From Hymenobacter sp. BT188 (GTDB lineage: Bacteria > Bacteroidota > Bacteroidia > Cytophagales > Hymenobacteraceae), in assembly GCF_014333585.1 (NCBI RefSeq), contig NZ_JACSCW010000006.1:186001-250000 (forward strand): DNA of 64,000 bases, in the 5' to 3' direction. Position 1 is the first letter of the stretch; each line of letters opens with the position of its first letter. Shown one piece after another: positions 1 through 9,050 of this stretch. The notes below the pieces were generated by a model, which was not told the origin of the DNA, made no database searches, and saw nothing but the letters and a program-made list of their open reading frames with translations. The translations under genes and the position numbers were made by a program.

Positions 1-1069
1 CTTGACCAACGAGCTTCAAATTCTGCTTTAGATAAGATACGTCCTGATACAAGGCAGGCATGGTACTTATGTTTAGCCCCAGTACAAACTCCACAGGATT
101 TTGCGCGGAAGCCTCCTGCACGGCTACCGTGTGATAGGTGGCACCAGCCTCACGTTTGCTGGCAGTTTTCTCGCCGTAGTACCAATCGCCTTTATTCTGA
201 TATCGGTTCAGCAACGAAGAAGCCGGGCGCGGGTACTTTATGCCATAATGAACCTGTTGAGCGGGTTGCTTAGCCAGCAACGCCGCATCGAAGCGCCGCA
301 CGGCATCTTGGGGGCCAATTACCCAGAAGTAATACGGGATATCCGTGTCGCAGCAGTTGGGTACTTTGCGGGCACCGGTCATGATGGCTGGGTAAAACGT
401 GCCCTGAAAGTCGGAGGTGAAGCCGTACACCGACACAGCCAAATCAGGGCGCTGCGTGCGGCTGATGGCATCCGTAATATCGGTTTTGATGTAGGGAATA
501 GCGCCGGTGTTTTTTGGCGAGTAAATGAAGTCTGAAATCAGGATGCTGACTGTGTTCGGATCGTAGTAATTACTGACCAGCGTATCAAGTACAGTCGGAA
601 TATCGGTGCTGCTGGCGGGCTCCTTAATGCCGCCGCGTACGGTGCCGGAAAGCTGCTGGTATGAGTCGCGGTAGGGCTTCTCTTTGATCCTATAATACAC
701 CTTACGGCTTACTGCTGGGCTATTATTCAACTCCGACAAAAACTGCGCAACGTGCTGCTGAAAGCGAGTATTGCTTGCATCGGCACCGGGTTTGGGCATG
801 AAGCCTTCCATTGAGCCCGATACCTCCAAAAATACATTCACTTGGGCCAGCGGCACAGCGGAAGCGCTGGTTTCTTCTACAGCTGGGGCGGGTGCATTGG
901 GGGCGACTTTGGCGTTGTCGCGAGACATTTTGGTTTGGTCGTTTTCGACCTGCTGCTCGGATACCGTGCCGCCATCAGTTTTTACATCATCGCGGGAGTA
1001 GCAACCCGCTAATACTAACAGCACAGCGGCCAGCGCAGGTTGAAAACGGAATCTGGGGGGCAAATTCAT
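1..1069 (-). CDS. Partial lipoprotein with von Willebrand A-like features
   Basis: An open frame begins at the ATG at 1069 and runs leftward off the window with no stop, so only about the first 356 residues are present. The start carries a lipoprotein signal (VLLVLAGC near residues 15-25), so the product is probably anchored in the periplasm or outer membrane. A low-complexity Ala/Pro linker follows, then VFLEVSGSMEGFM and, further on, SILISDFIYS, which resemble the first and later strands of a von Willebrand A fold. The usual DxSxS metal motif is altered, with Glu in the first position. A TATTTTG box ends about five bases before the ATG, suggesting a leaderless message. The precise family is not recognised. 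Confidence 0.75.
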   Translation of the reverse strand, partial: MNLPPRFRFQPALAAVLLVLAGCYSRDDVKTDGGTVSEQQVENDQTKMSRDNAKVAPNAPAPAVEETSASAVPLAQVNVFLEVSGSMEGFMPKPGADASNTRFQQHVAQFLSELNNSPAVSRKVYYRIKEKPYRDSYQQLSGTVRGGIKEPASSTDIPTVLDTLVSNYYDPNTVSILISDFIYSPKNTGAIPYIKTDITDAISRTQRPDLAVSVYGFTSDFQGTFYPAIMTGARKVPNCCDTDIPYYFWVIGPQDAVRRFDAALLAKQPAQQVHYGIKYPRPASSLLNRYQNKGDWYYGEKTASKREAGATYHTVAVQEASAQNPVEFVLGLNISTMPALYQDVSYLKQNLKLVGQ

Positions 1070-1268
1070 AGAAGCAAAATAGAGGCAAACGGCCCGTGCC
1101 GCAACCTGCGTACTGCTAGCCGGGCCGGTGGGTTGTGGAGGAACGCTGAGAAACGCGGAAAATTTTGTGCCACTTCACGGTGTATGGCCTTATCGATATT
1201 ATCGAAAGTTTTTGAATTAGACTGTTAGGCAGCGCAGCAGATGGCTAGTATAAGGTGTCATATAGCAC

Positions 1269-1354
1269 GTCATGCAGAGCAGCGCGAAGCATCTCGCGTG
1301 TTAGCTGGGTTACCATTGCAACGACTGCGAGCGAGATGCTCCGCTCTGCATGAC
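1269..1354. repeat. REP-like imperfect palindrome, copy A
   Basis: This begins GTCATGCAGAGC and contains GAAGCATCTCGCGTG; the inverted arm reads GCGAGATGCTCCGCTCTG and ends GCATGAC. The arms are separated by a non-conserved centre. Related copies lie at 18858-18948, 32448-32540, 58553-58657 and a shortened one at 60054-60097. All are in intergenic DNA. The 1070-1409 gap holds this repeat and the terminator that follows it; I see no other gene there. Confidence 0.8.
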
Positions 1355-1381
1355 CGCCTTTTAGAACAGCCTTATATCAAG

Positions 1382-1405
1382 CTGGGGGACAAAAAAGCCC
1401 CCCAG
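1382..1405 (-). terminator. Intrinsic terminator of the nucleotidyltransferase gene
   Basis: On the minus strand a CTGGGGGGC arm is followed by a T-run and then the matching CCCCCAG, just past the stop codon at 1410. It is a compact version of the paired G6-word terminators seen elsewhere in the window. Confidence 0.6.
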
Positions 1406-1409
1406 ACTG

Positions 1410-2411
1410 CTAGCTATAATTAATCTCGGTGTTGTCGCCGATGTTGAGGCTGTGGTTCAGGCCACTGAAGGAAGCGTCGCTGCCCACAATGCAGTCCTGC
1501 ATGACAGCAGAGCGCAGCTCACTGTAAGAACCAATGATAGAGTCGCTTATAATAGTGTTGCGTACGATGGTGCGGTCGCCGATGGCTACATTGGGTCCGA
1601 TGATGGAGTGCCGAATCTGGCAGTCGCGGCCAATGCTGACGGGCGGGATAATAATGGTATCGGGAAACTCGGGGTACTCACGGGTCACCAGAAATTCGGG
1701 GCGGTTCAGCAGGCGGGCGTTAGCTTCGAGCAAGCTTTCTTTGCGGCCGCAATCAAACCAGTTATCGACCGGTGTGGTAGTCATTTCCTCACCTTCGTTG
1801 ATGAGCAGCATGAGCGCATCCGTAAGCTGGTACTCATTGTGAGTGCGCTGCTCATCGGCAATAATGCGCTCCAGCGCTACAGCCAGCCGTTCGGGATTGG
1901 CAATTTTATAGAGCCCAACCAGCGCATGATTCGACTTCGGGATGCGCGGCTTCTCGACTACTTTGGTCACCTGCCCGGTGGCATCCGTTTCTACCAGCCC
2001 GAACATAGAAGGCGTTTTAACCTCCTTTACAGCTAGCACGGTACCGGGAGTGTCTAGCAACTGACTTAGATCCACGTCTACAATAGTGTCGCCGAGCAGA
2101 ATCAGCATGCCGTCGGTTTCGTGGCGAAAATACTCGCGAGCCACCCACAAGGCGTGGCCAATACCCTCGCGGGGCTCTTGCACCACAAACTCAGAACGCA
2201 GATTTGGATACTGCCGACGAACGTAGCTCTCTATCTTCTCGCCCAGGTAGCCAATCACAAATACAAAATCTTCGATGCCGGCGCCCACCAGCCGGTCAAT
2301 AATGTGGCCCAGAATGGTGTTGCCCGCCACCGGCACCAGCGATTTGGGCTGGGTGTGGGTGTGAGGCCGTAAGCGCGAACCAATACCAGCAACAGGAATA
2401 ACAGCTTTCAT
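1410..2411 (-). CDS. Sugar-phosphate nucleotidyltransferase (glucose-1-phosphate thymidylyltransferase-like)
   Basis: The protein (333 residues) begins MKAVIPVAGIGSRLRPHT, the nucleotide-binding signature G-x-G-x-R-L-x-P of NTP-transferase enzymes, and carries the PKSLVPVAGN segment just after it. The C-terminal third has hexapeptide-like repeats (IGRDCQIRHSIIGPNVAIGD), the left-handed beta-helix typical of RmlA-long or GlmU-like proteins. It should join a sugar 1-phosphate to a nucleoside triphosphate for polysaccharide synthesis in the cytoplasm; the exact sugar cannot be read from sequence. The open frame extends 21 codons further upstream, but the family motif sits right at MKAVIP, so I chose that start. 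No other sugar-pathway genes adjoin it. Confidence 0.88.
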   Translation of the reverse strand: MKAVIPVAGIGSRLRPHTHTQPKSLVPVAGNTILGHIIDRLVGAGIEDFVFVIGYLGEKIESYVRRQYPNLRSEFVVQEPREGIGHALWVAREYFRHETDGMLILLGDTIVDVDLSQLLDTPGTVLAVKEVKTPSMFGLVETDATGQVTKVVEKPRIPKSNHALVGLYKIANPERLAVALERIIADEQRTHNEYQLTDALMLLINEGEEMTTTPVDNWFDCGRKESLLEANARLLNRPEFLVTREYPEFPDTIIIPPVSIGRDCQIRHSIIGPNVAIGDRTIVRNTIISDSIIGSYSELRSAVMQDCIVGSDASFSGLNHSLNIGDNTEINYS

Positions 2412-2565
2412 AAACGACAGACGTGGCGTAAGACCGCAAAATAGTAATTCGTGCGGCAGTAACTGTAAAGACAACCGCTAAGTCGGGTTTCCGTACTTTG
2501 CACTGCGCATATTTAATATTTGATGCGTAACTACAACCATCTTTCCCTTCCTCTCCCTTACTCCT

Positions 2566-3144
2566 ATGAAACGTCTTCTTCTCTACCTGTTTGGTTTAAT
2601 GGTGCTGCTCACGCAATCATCGTGCGGTTACAACGGCATGGTGGAGCGTGATGAGGCCGTAAAAGCCCAGTGGGGCAACGTGCAGAACGCCTACCAGCGC
2701 CGCGCCGACCTGATTCCGAACTTGGTAAATACCGTGAAAGGTGCTGCCAACTTCGAGCAAAGCACGCTTACCGGCGTTATCGAAGCCCGCGCTAAAGCAA
2801 CCAGCGTGCAACTGAACGCTGATCAGCTGACCCCCGAAAACATCCAGAAATTCCAGGAGGCACAAAGCCAGTTAAGCGCTGGTTTGGGTCGTTTGCTGGC
2901 AGTGTCGGAAAATTATCCGGAGCTGAAGGCCAACGCCAACTTCCAGGAGCTGCAGGCCCAGATTGAGGGTACCGAGAATCGTATCAACGTGGAGCGCAAC
3001 AAGTTCAACAACATGACTAACGACTACAACGGCTTCATCCGACAGTTCCCCAACAATTTGTTTGCGGGGGTATTCGGCTTCTCGGCAAAAGGCTATTTTG
3101 AGGCCGATGCGGCTTCTCAGAAGGCGCCCACAGTACAGTTTTAA
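2566..3144 (+). CDS. lemA: LemA family lipoprotein
   Basis: A 192-residue protein with an N-terminal hydrophobic segment ending in a Cys (LTQSSCGYNG), followed by the family core: DEAVKAQWGNVQNAYQRRADLIPNLV-type helix, then GRLLAVSENYPELKANANF and a long helical stretch rich in Glu, Gln and Asn. LemA proteins are small membrane-attached helical-bundle proteins of uncertain role. It leads an apparent operon with two TPM-domain proteins (gap of 79 bases, then overlapping genes), a common Bacteroidota arrangement. A TACTTTG promoter box lies about 65 bases upstream, at 2494-2500. Confidence 0.92.
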   Translation: MKRLLLYLFGLMVLLTQSSCGYNGMVERDEAVKAQWGNVQNAYQRRADLIPNLVNTVKGAANFEQSTLTGVIEARAKATSVQLNADQLTPENIQKFQEAQSQLSAGLGRLLAVSENYPELKANANFQELQAQIEGTENRINVERNKFNNMTNDYNGFIRQFPNNLFAGVFGFSAKGYFEADAASQKAPTVQF

Positions 3145-3223
3145 GTTTTAGCGGGTGGTTGCCAGCTTGGCGTAAAAGCTTAAAGCCGGCAACCAGCCAC
3201 TACAAACCCATGATCAGAAACAA

Positions 3224-3679
3224 ATGAAGAACCCTTTGACCCCGGAGCAGGAAGCCAAGCTGGTTGCCGCCATTCGACAGGCCGAAATCAAGACCTCAGG
3301 CGAAATTCGGGTACACTTGGAAGACACCTGCCCTACCCCCGAACCCCTGGACCGGGCCGCGCAGGTATTTGCTGAGTTGAACATGCACCGCACCGCGCAG
3401 CGCAACGGGGTTCTTTTTTATCTGGCTTGGGAAGCGCGCCGCTTCGCTGTCATTGGCGACGCGGGCATCAACGCCGCCGTGCCCGACGACTTCTGGGAAA
3501 CCACCAAGGAAACTGTGCTGAAGCACTTTCGGGCCAACGACTATGTGACCGGCCTGGAAAAAGGTGTGCGCATGGTGGGCGAGCAGTTGCAGCACTTTTT
3601 CCCGTACGATGCGGGCACCGACAGCAACGAGCTCGACGATTCTATCTCATTTGGCAAACCGACGCCCCCGCGCGCATGA
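3224..3679 (+). CDS. TPM domain protein (TLP18.3/Psb32/MOLO-1 family), short form
   Basis: A 151-residue protein without a signal peptide. It starts MKNPLTPEQEAKLVAAIRQ and contains the TPM core (KTSGEIRVHLED, FYLAWEARRFAVIGDAGIN, GVRMVGEQLQHFFPY). TPM domains are found in a photosystem repair factor and in many bacterial membrane proteins; their bacterial role is poorly known. Its stop codon overlaps the start of the next gene (ATGA), so the two are translationally coupled and probably work together with LemA. Confidence 0.88.
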   Translation: MKNPLTPEQEAKLVAAIRQAEIKTSGEIRVHLEDTCPTPEPLDRAAQVFAELNMHRTAQRNGVLFYLAWEARRFAVIGDAGINAAVPDDFWETTKETVLKHFRANDYVTGLEKGVRMVGEQLQHFFPYDAGTDSNELDDSISFGKPTPPRA

Positions 3680-4512
3680 GGCACCCCTCCCCTTCTGCCT
3701 TCTGGCGAATCTTAGTACCCTGTTTGTTGCTGTGGCTGGCCGTAGCCGGAATTTGTCCCCCAGCCCTCGCCCAAGATTTGCCCCCCAGACCCAGCCCGCC
3801 CCGGCTGGTAAACGATCTGGCCGGCATGCTGCGCCCCGATGAGGTAGCAGCACTGGAAAATAAGCTTGTTGCTTACGACGACTCTACCTCTTCTCAGATT
3901 GCCGTCGTAACCATCCCAACGCTGGGCAATTATGAGCTGGCTGATTACGCTCAGCAGCTATACGAGGCCTGGGGCATCGGGCAAAAAGGCACCAATAACG
4001 GCATCCTGATTCTAGTAGCTGAGAAAGAACGCAAAGCCCGCATCCAGACCGGCTATGGCTTGGAAGGCGCCGTACCGGATGCGTTGGCGAAGCGCATTAT
4101 TTCCAATACTGTGGTGCCGGCCTTTCAGCAGCAGCGCTACTACGACGGCCTCGATCGGGCTACGGATCAGCTTATTGCGCTGGCCAAAGGCGAATACAAA
4201 GCCGACCCAGCTACAAACCAACGGGAGCGCAGCAGCGACGACAGCGGCTCCAGCTGGACCTTCTGGCTGGTAATCGGAGTGCTCGTGCTGTTTCTATTTA
4301 TGCGCAATCGTGGCGGCGGCTCCGGCGGCCGACGCAGCCGGGGCATTGGTGGCATGGGTATTCCGCCTATCATCTTCGGCGACTTCAGCGGCGGCCGCGG
4401 CGTATTTGGTGGCGGAGGCGGCTTTGGTGGTGGCTTCGGCGGCGGCGGCGGTGGTTTTGGCGGCTTCGGGGGCGGTAGCTCCGGCGGCGGCGGGGCCAGC
4501 GGCGACTGGTAA
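3676..4512 (+). CDS. TPM domain membrane protein with Gly-rich tail (YgcG-like)
   Basis: A 278-residue protein: signal peptide (residues about 1-30, ending PPALAQ), TPM domain (VNDLAGMLRPDEVAALENKL to about residue 180), one membrane helix (WTFWLVIGVLVLFLFM), then a Gly/Phe/Ser-rich tail ending GGGGASGDW, the hallmark of this family. The start at 3676 overlaps the previous stop by four bases. A much longer frame continues upstream, but it reads through the preceding gene and lacks a signal peptide, so it was not used. A copy of the G6 word falls at 3781 on the complementary strand, encoding Leu-Pro-Pro. Confidence 0.9.
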   Translation: MRHPSPSAFWRILVPCLLLWLAVAGICPPALAQDLPPRPSPPRLVNDLAGMLRPDEVAALENKLVAYDDSTSSQIAVVTIPTLGNYELADYAQQLYEAWGIGQKGTNNGILILVAEKERKARIQTGYGLEGAVPDALAKRIISNTVVPAFQQQRYYDGLDRATDQLIALAKGEYKADPATNQRERSSDDSGSSWTFWLVIGVLVLFLFMRNRGGGSGGRRSRGIGGMGIPPIIFGDFSGGRGVFGGGGGFGGGFGGGGGGFGGFGGGSSGGGGASGDW

Positions 4513-5133
4513 TTAATGCGCTTCTTCGGCGCTGTATGGTACAACCTGCTGATACACTGGCAGCTCATAAAACGGCCGCAATAGCTGAATTACATCCAAC
4601 GCATCGGCCACGGCTTCATGCGCAACGGTATTGTCGTCAAACTTTGCGCGAGCCTTGCAGATGCTCATCGTGGGCAGGCGCGAATCCTTTTTCCAGTTTA
4701 GATAGAAAGCGGCAGGGTCCAGCATAGCTGGTTCGGCCCGCACCAGAGTGCCATAGCCAGGCAACTCGCGCAAAAAGCCCAGGTCGAAAGAGGCAATGTT
4801 TTTCCCGGCCATAGTCACCGTTACGCAGTTGTGCTTGTCGGCTTTGAAGCCTTCTGCTAGCAGAAATTCTCGCAACTGCGGTAGTAGCTCTTCTGGGGGG
4901 CAAATTTCTTGATTAGGCTCTTTGCAGGCCAATTCTTCCAGCAAACGCGCATTCAACGCTAGTGCCCCGGCCGTGCCCACGTACTCGTGGTGCCGCACAG
5001 CTCGCCGAAAAACCGGCAAATCGGCCAATGGCCGAGGGCGCTTGGTGTCCTCCACTACGGCTGCTAGTTCCAGTATCTGATGGCGTTGTGGCTTGCCACC
5101 AGAGGTTTCTAGGTCGAGGGAGATATAGCGCAT
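4513..5133 (-). CDS. DEDDh-type 3'-5' exonuclease (DnaQ-like)
   Basis: A 206-residue cytoplasmic protein that starts MRYISLDLETSGG: the Asp and Glu of exonuclease motif I (DLET). Motif II is NIASFDLGFL and motif III is AHEAVADALDVIQLL, with the His and Asp expected for the DEDDh group. Such enzymes remove nucleotides from DNA or RNA 3' ends. It is shorter than polymerase III epsilon and has no extra domain, so its substrate is unknown. It converges with the TPM gene, with stop codons directly adjacent (4512/4513). Confidence 0.82.
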   Translation of the reverse strand: MRYISLDLETSGGKPQRHQILELAAVVEDTKRPRPLADLPVFRRAVRHHEYVGTAGALALNARLLEELACKEPNQEICPPEELLPQLREFLLAEGFKADKHNCVTVTMAGKNIASFDLGFLRELPGYGTLVRAEPAMLDPAAFYLNWKKDSRLPTMSICKARAKFDDNTVAHEAVADALDVIQLLRPFYELPVYQQVVPYSAEEAH

Positions 5134-5186
5134 GGCAAACTGTACGGACGGCAGTAAGCAGACGTTGGGGCCGCTACTGCTACTTC

Positions 5187-5825
5187 TTAATGATCACTCA
5201 TTACGCCCGCTTTGATAGCAACCGGCAAGCGGTTTTCGACCGGCGGTACGGGGCAGGAATATTGCCCTCCATACGCGCAAAATGGGTTGTAGGCCCGATT
5301 AAAATCCAGCACGACTTTCCCGTTTTGAATTTGGCCGAGGCGTAAGTCGAGGTAACGGCCGCCACCGTAGCTGGTGTGGCCGTTGGTGCGGTCGGTGAAA
5401 GGGACAAACAGATAATCTTGGTAGCCTTCTTTCTGAATTAAATCAAGGCTTTGGTAGATCGTGAGCTTCAATTCCTGCCCATCAAGCGTGAAATAAGCGT
5501 CGCCATATTTGCGATACATCGGCCGTCGGGCGGTACTGGTTTCCATCTCGAAGGGAGCAGCTAGTGAATCGCGTACAAAGCGGGCTTCTACGCGAGCATC
5601 GCGATTAAGCGGAAAGAACGGCAGCCCTTTGAATTTCTTTAGGTCTTTCGCGGGTAGCGGCGACTCGGCTGGGTTGCGGTATTCGGCGTTGAGTTCCTGC
5701 TGGAAAGCAGCTACCTCTTTGGCGTGCTCTGCTGCTGGGAGCGTGGCAATGGTCGCCGTGGTTTGGGCGGTTGAGCTAAGAGAATAGAAAACCAGCAGAA
5801 GCGTGAATAGGTAATTGTATTTCAT
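5187..5825 (-). CDS. DUF1684 secreted protein
   Basis: A 212-residue protein with a signal peptide (MKYNYLFTLLLVFYSLSSTAQ). The body matches the DUF1684 pattern: KGLPFFPLNRDARVEARF, a YRKYGDAYFTLDGQELKLTIYQ segment, FVPFTDRTNGHTSYGGGRYLDL and the conserved end NRAYNPFCAYGGQYSCP. The molecular function of this family is not established. A TACTTTG box on the minus strand ends four bases upstream of the ATG, which would place the transcription start at or very near the start codon (leaderless). Confidence 0.85.
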   Translation of the reverse strand: MKYNYLFTLLLVFYSLSSTAQTTATIATLPAAEHAKEVAAFQQELNAEYRNPAESPLPAKDLKKFKGLPFFPLNRDARVEARFVRDSLAAPFEMETSTARRPMYRKYGDAYFTLDGQELKLTIYQSLDLIQKEGYQDYLFVPFTDRTNGHTSYGGGRYLDLRLGQIQNGKVVLDFNRAYNPFCAYGGQYSCPVPPVENRLPVAIKAGVMSDH

Positions 5826-5906
5826 GCTCCAAAGTACGCCGGCTTTAGCATACTAGTAGTATTATTGACCGAACACGGCAGGCCCTAGCGCGTTTACTCC
5901 ATACGC

Positions 5907-5932
5907 TTGCCCACCTACCGCTTGTATCTTCG
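5907..5932 (+). promoter_or_regulatory. Likely polA promoter
   Basis: A TTG at 5907-5909 and TATCTTCG at 5925-5932 resemble the Bacteroidota TTG / TAnnTTTG promoter (one mismatch, and a spacer slightly short of the usual). The box ends five bases before the polA ATG, implying a very short or absent leader. Confidence 0.45.
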
Positions 5933-5937
5933 CCCCT

Positions 5938-8790
5938 ATGACCGAATCTACCGCCCCCGAAACACCCAAAAAACTCTTTCTCCTCGACGCTTTCGCCCTT
6001 ATCTACCGCGCCCACTTTGCCTTTAGCAAGAATCCGCGCATCAACTCCAAGGGAATGAATACGGGCGCCGTACTCGGCTTTACGAACACGCTCGTGGAGG
6101 TGCTACAGAAGGAAAAACCCACCCACCTCGGCGTAGCGTTCGACGCTCAGAAGAAAACCTTCCGCCACGATAGTTTCGCAGAGTACAAGGCTCAGCGCCA
6201 AGCTATGCCCGAAGATATCGGCACTGCTATTCCCTATATCAAGCGGGTAATTGATGCCTTCAACATCCCAATTTTGATGGTGGATGGTTTCGAGGCCGAC
6301 GACGTGATTGGTACCCTAGCCCAGCGCGCCGAAGCGCAAGGCTTTGAGGTGTTTATGATGACTCCGGACAAGGACTATTGCCAGCTCGTTACCGAGAAAA
6401 TCAAGATTTACCGGCCCGCCTTTATGGGTAATGCTGCCGAAGTGCTCGATCTACCCCATGTACTTCAGCGATTTGAGATTGAGCGCGTGGAGCAGGTAAC
6501 GGACATTCTAGGCTTGCAGGGCGACGCATCCGACAACATTCCGGGCATTCCAGGTATTGGCGAGAAGACCGCCAAGACGCTGATCCAAAAGTACGGCTCC
6601 GTAGAGCAGTTGATTGCTCACGTAGATGAGCTGAAAGGCAAGCAGCAGGAAAACGTGCGCAACTTCGCCGAGCAGGGCCTGATGAGCAAGGAGCTGGCTA
6701 CCATCCACGTGAATGTGCCCATTCCGTTTGAGCCAGATGCCCTGAAAATGGGTCCGCCCAATGAGGAGCAGTTACGTGCCTTATTCGATGATCTGGAATT
6801 CCGGCAGCTCGCGGCGCGGGTGCTGAGCGGTGGCGCACCGGCTACGTCTACGCCGTCGCCACGGACGCGGCGCGCGGCGGCTGGGGGGCAAATTGCGCTA
6901 TTTGGTGCTCCAGCTGCTACGGCTACGGCGGAGGATGAGGAGGAAGACGAATTTTTGCCCCCCGCCACCAAACGCACCCTGACCGACGTACCGCATCAGT
7001 ATCACCTGATTGATACGCCGGCCCTGCGTAAGTCCTTGCTGGACTTCCTGATGCAGCAGAAAGAGGTCAGCTTCGATACCGAAACGACTGGCCTAGATAC
7101 GATGACTTCGCGGCTGGTGGGTTTATCGTTCTGCTACCTGCCCGGCGAGGCCTACTACGTGCCGGTTCCGCACGATGATATGGCTGGCGCTCAGGCTATT
7201 GTAGATGAGTTTCGGCCTTTTCTAGAAAGCGAAACCATTGGTAAAATTGGTCAGAACATCAAATACGACCTCACCATCCTGAAGCACTACAACGTGCGGG
7301 TGCGCGGGCCGTTGTTTGACACGATGCTGGCCCACTACCTGCTGGAGCCCGACATGCGCCACAACATGGACATTTTGGCCGAGACCTACCTACACTACAC
7401 GCCGGTTTCTATCATAGAGCTCATCGGGCCGAAGGGCAAAAACCAGAAAACCATGGCCGATTTGCCCCCCAGCCAAGTTAGCGACTACGCCTGCGAAGAT
7501 GCTGATGTGACGTTGCAGCTCAAGCACGTATTCGAGCCCAAACTGGCTAAAATCGGTTTGTTGAAGCTGCTAAATGAAGTAGAGAATCCGCTGGTACCGG
7601 TGCTGGCCGATATAGAGTACGAGGGTGTACGGATCGACAGCTCGGCTATGGGTGAATACTCCGCTGAGCTGCAAGGCTACATTACGGACCTGGAAAAGCA
7701 GATTTTCCAGGCTGCCGGACAGGAGTTCAATATTGGCTCGCCGAAGCAGCTCGGGGAGGTTTTGTTTGATAAGATGCAGCTCGGTGGCGGTAAAATCAAG
7801 AAAACCAAAACCGGTCAGTACGCTACTGGCGAGGAGATTCTGAGCGTGCTTGCCATCGACAACCCGGTAGCCGCGCTGATTCTGGAATACCGCCAGCTAA
7901 CGAAGTTGCGCTCCACGTACGTGGAAGCATTGCCGCAGCTTGTGTGTGAGCTAGACGGTCGCGTGCACACGTCCTTCAACCAAGCTGTAACGGCTACCGG
8001 GCGTCTGAGCAGCACCAACCCTAACCTCCAGAATATTCCGATTCGCACGGAGAAAGGCCGCGAAATCCGCAAAGCCTTCGTTCCTCGCGACGCTGACCAT
8101 TTACTGGTTGCAGCCGACTACTCGCAGATTGAGCTGCGCATCATGGCCGACTTTAGCAAGGACGCAACCATGATTGAGGCTTTCCGCCAAGGCATTGATA
8201 TTCACAGCAGCACGGCCAGCAAAGTATTCGACGTACCGCTTTCAGCCGTGGATGCCGAAATGCGGCGCAAAGCCAAGACCGTGAATTTCGGCATCATCTA
8301 CGGTATTTCGGCTTTTGGTTTAGCCCAGCGGCTGAGCATTTCGCGCAAGGAAGCGCAGGATATTATTGAGGCCTATTTTGAGGAATTCGGGGCCGTGAAG
8401 CGCTTCATGGACGAAAGCATCAACAAGGCCCGTGAATTGGAATACGCCGAAACGCTGCTCGGTCGCCGCCGTTATCTGCGCGACATCAACTCTCGCAACG
8501 CGACACTTCGTGGCTTCACGGAGCGCAATGCCATTAACGCACCCATCCAGGGCACTGCCGCCGATATCATCAAAATTGCCATGATCCGCATCCACGACTG
8601 GCTCGAAAAGGAAAAGCTAGGCACCAAGATGATTCTACAGGTCCATGACGAATTGGTGTTCGACGCACCCAAAGAGGAAATTGAGTACATCACGCCTCGC
8701 ATTAAGGAACTGATGATAAACGCGTTGCCCCTGAGTGTGCCGATGGAAGTAGAAGTAGGCATCGGCAGCAACTGGTTGCAGGCGCATTAG
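5938..8790 (+). CDS. polA: DNA polymerase I
   Basis: A 950-residue polymerase with all three domains. The 5'-3' nuclease spans about residues 10-295 (LLDAFALIYRAHFAF; DASDNIPGIPGIGEKTA). A variable linker holds an acidic run and two G6-word copies. The 3'-5' exonuclease spans about 340-540 and looks active: FDTETTGLD, GQNIKYDLTIL and YACEDAD retain the catalytic acids. The polymerase domain has NLQNIPIRTEKG, DYSQIELRIMADFS (motif A), KTVNFGIIYGIS (motif B) and QVHDELVFD (motif C). It fills gaps in repair and removes Okazaki primers. It appears monocistronic. Confidence 0.97.
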   Translation: MTESTAPETPKKLFLLDAFALIYRAHFAFSKNPRINSKGMNTGAVLGFTNTLVEVLQKEKPTHLGVAFDAQKKTFRHDSFAEYKAQRQAMPEDIGTAIPYIKRVIDAFNIPILMVDGFEADDVIGTLAQRAEAQGFEVFMMTPDKDYCQLVTEKIKIYRPAFMGNAAEVLDLPHVLQRFEIERVEQVTDILGLQGDASDNIPGIPGIGEKTAKTLIQKYGSVEQLIAHVDELKGKQQENVRNFAEQGLMSKELATIHVNVPIPFEPDALKMGPPNEEQLRALFDDLEFRQLAARVLSGGAPATSTPSPRTRRAAAGGQIALFGAPAATATAEDEEEDEFLPPATKRTLTDVPHQYHLIDTPALRKSLLDFLMQQKEVSFDTETTGLDTMTSRLVGLSFCYLPGEAYYVPVPHDDMAGAQAIVDEFRPFLESETIGKIGQNIKYDLTILKHYNVRVRGPLFDTMLAHYLLEPDMRHNMDILAETYLHYTPVSIIELIGPKGKNQKTMADLPPSQVSDYACEDADVTLQLKHVFEPKLAKIGLLKLLNEVENPLVPVLADIEYEGVRIDSSAMGEYSAELQGYITDLEKQIFQAAGQEFNIGSPKQLGEVLFDKMQLGGGKIKKTKTGQYATGEEILSVLAIDNPVAALILEYRQLTKLRSTYVEALPQLVCELDGRVHTSFNQAVTATGRLSSTNPNLQNIPIRTEKGREIRKAFVPRDADHLLVAADYSQIELRIMADFSKDATMIEAFRQGIDIHSSTASKVFDVPLSAVDAEMRRKAKTVNFGIIYGISAFGLAQRLSISRKEAQDIIEAYFEEFGAVKRFMDESINKARELEYAETLLGRRRYLRDINSRNATLRGFTERNAINAPIQGTAADIIKIAMIRIHDWLEKEKLGTKMILQVHDELVFDAPKEEIEYITPRIKELMINALPLSVPMEVEVGIGSNWLQAH

Positions 8791-9050
8791 GCTCAAGGCG
8801 ATGTACGAGATGGAAAGTGGCAAGCGGCAGGGCTAAGCAAATGGCCTTACCTCCCTCATATACTTACAATTAGTCCAGAATAAAGGCTTTTTGCATCCCT
8901 GACCCTGATGAATATTTGGGCCAGGGCGCAGCACTTCGTCTTATGACCAGCTAGAGGGGAGCACAAACGGTAACTAAAAGGAAGCAGCACACCTCAGACT
9001 GCCACCAGCCGTATAGCGTGGCTACTCAACTACTGTTAGGCACCACGCTT
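8791..9050. other. Intergenic gap, nothing clear
   Basis: This 260-base stretch separates polA from the DoxX-like gene. I see no strong hairpin followed by T, no repeat-family copy and no convincing short gene. A GTG at 9018 is in frame with the next gene and could extend it by 11 codons. Confidence 0.4.

Noticed and set aside
101..1228. Several plus-strand frames of 60-144 codons at the left edge
   Set aside because: They lie opposite an open minus-strand lipoprotein gene that runs off the edge; they lack signal, family or start features.
4167..4568. Pro-rich minus-strand frame of 133 codons
   Set aside because: It is the complement of the Gly-rich tail of the TPM protein; Gly-rich codons read as Pro on the other strand.
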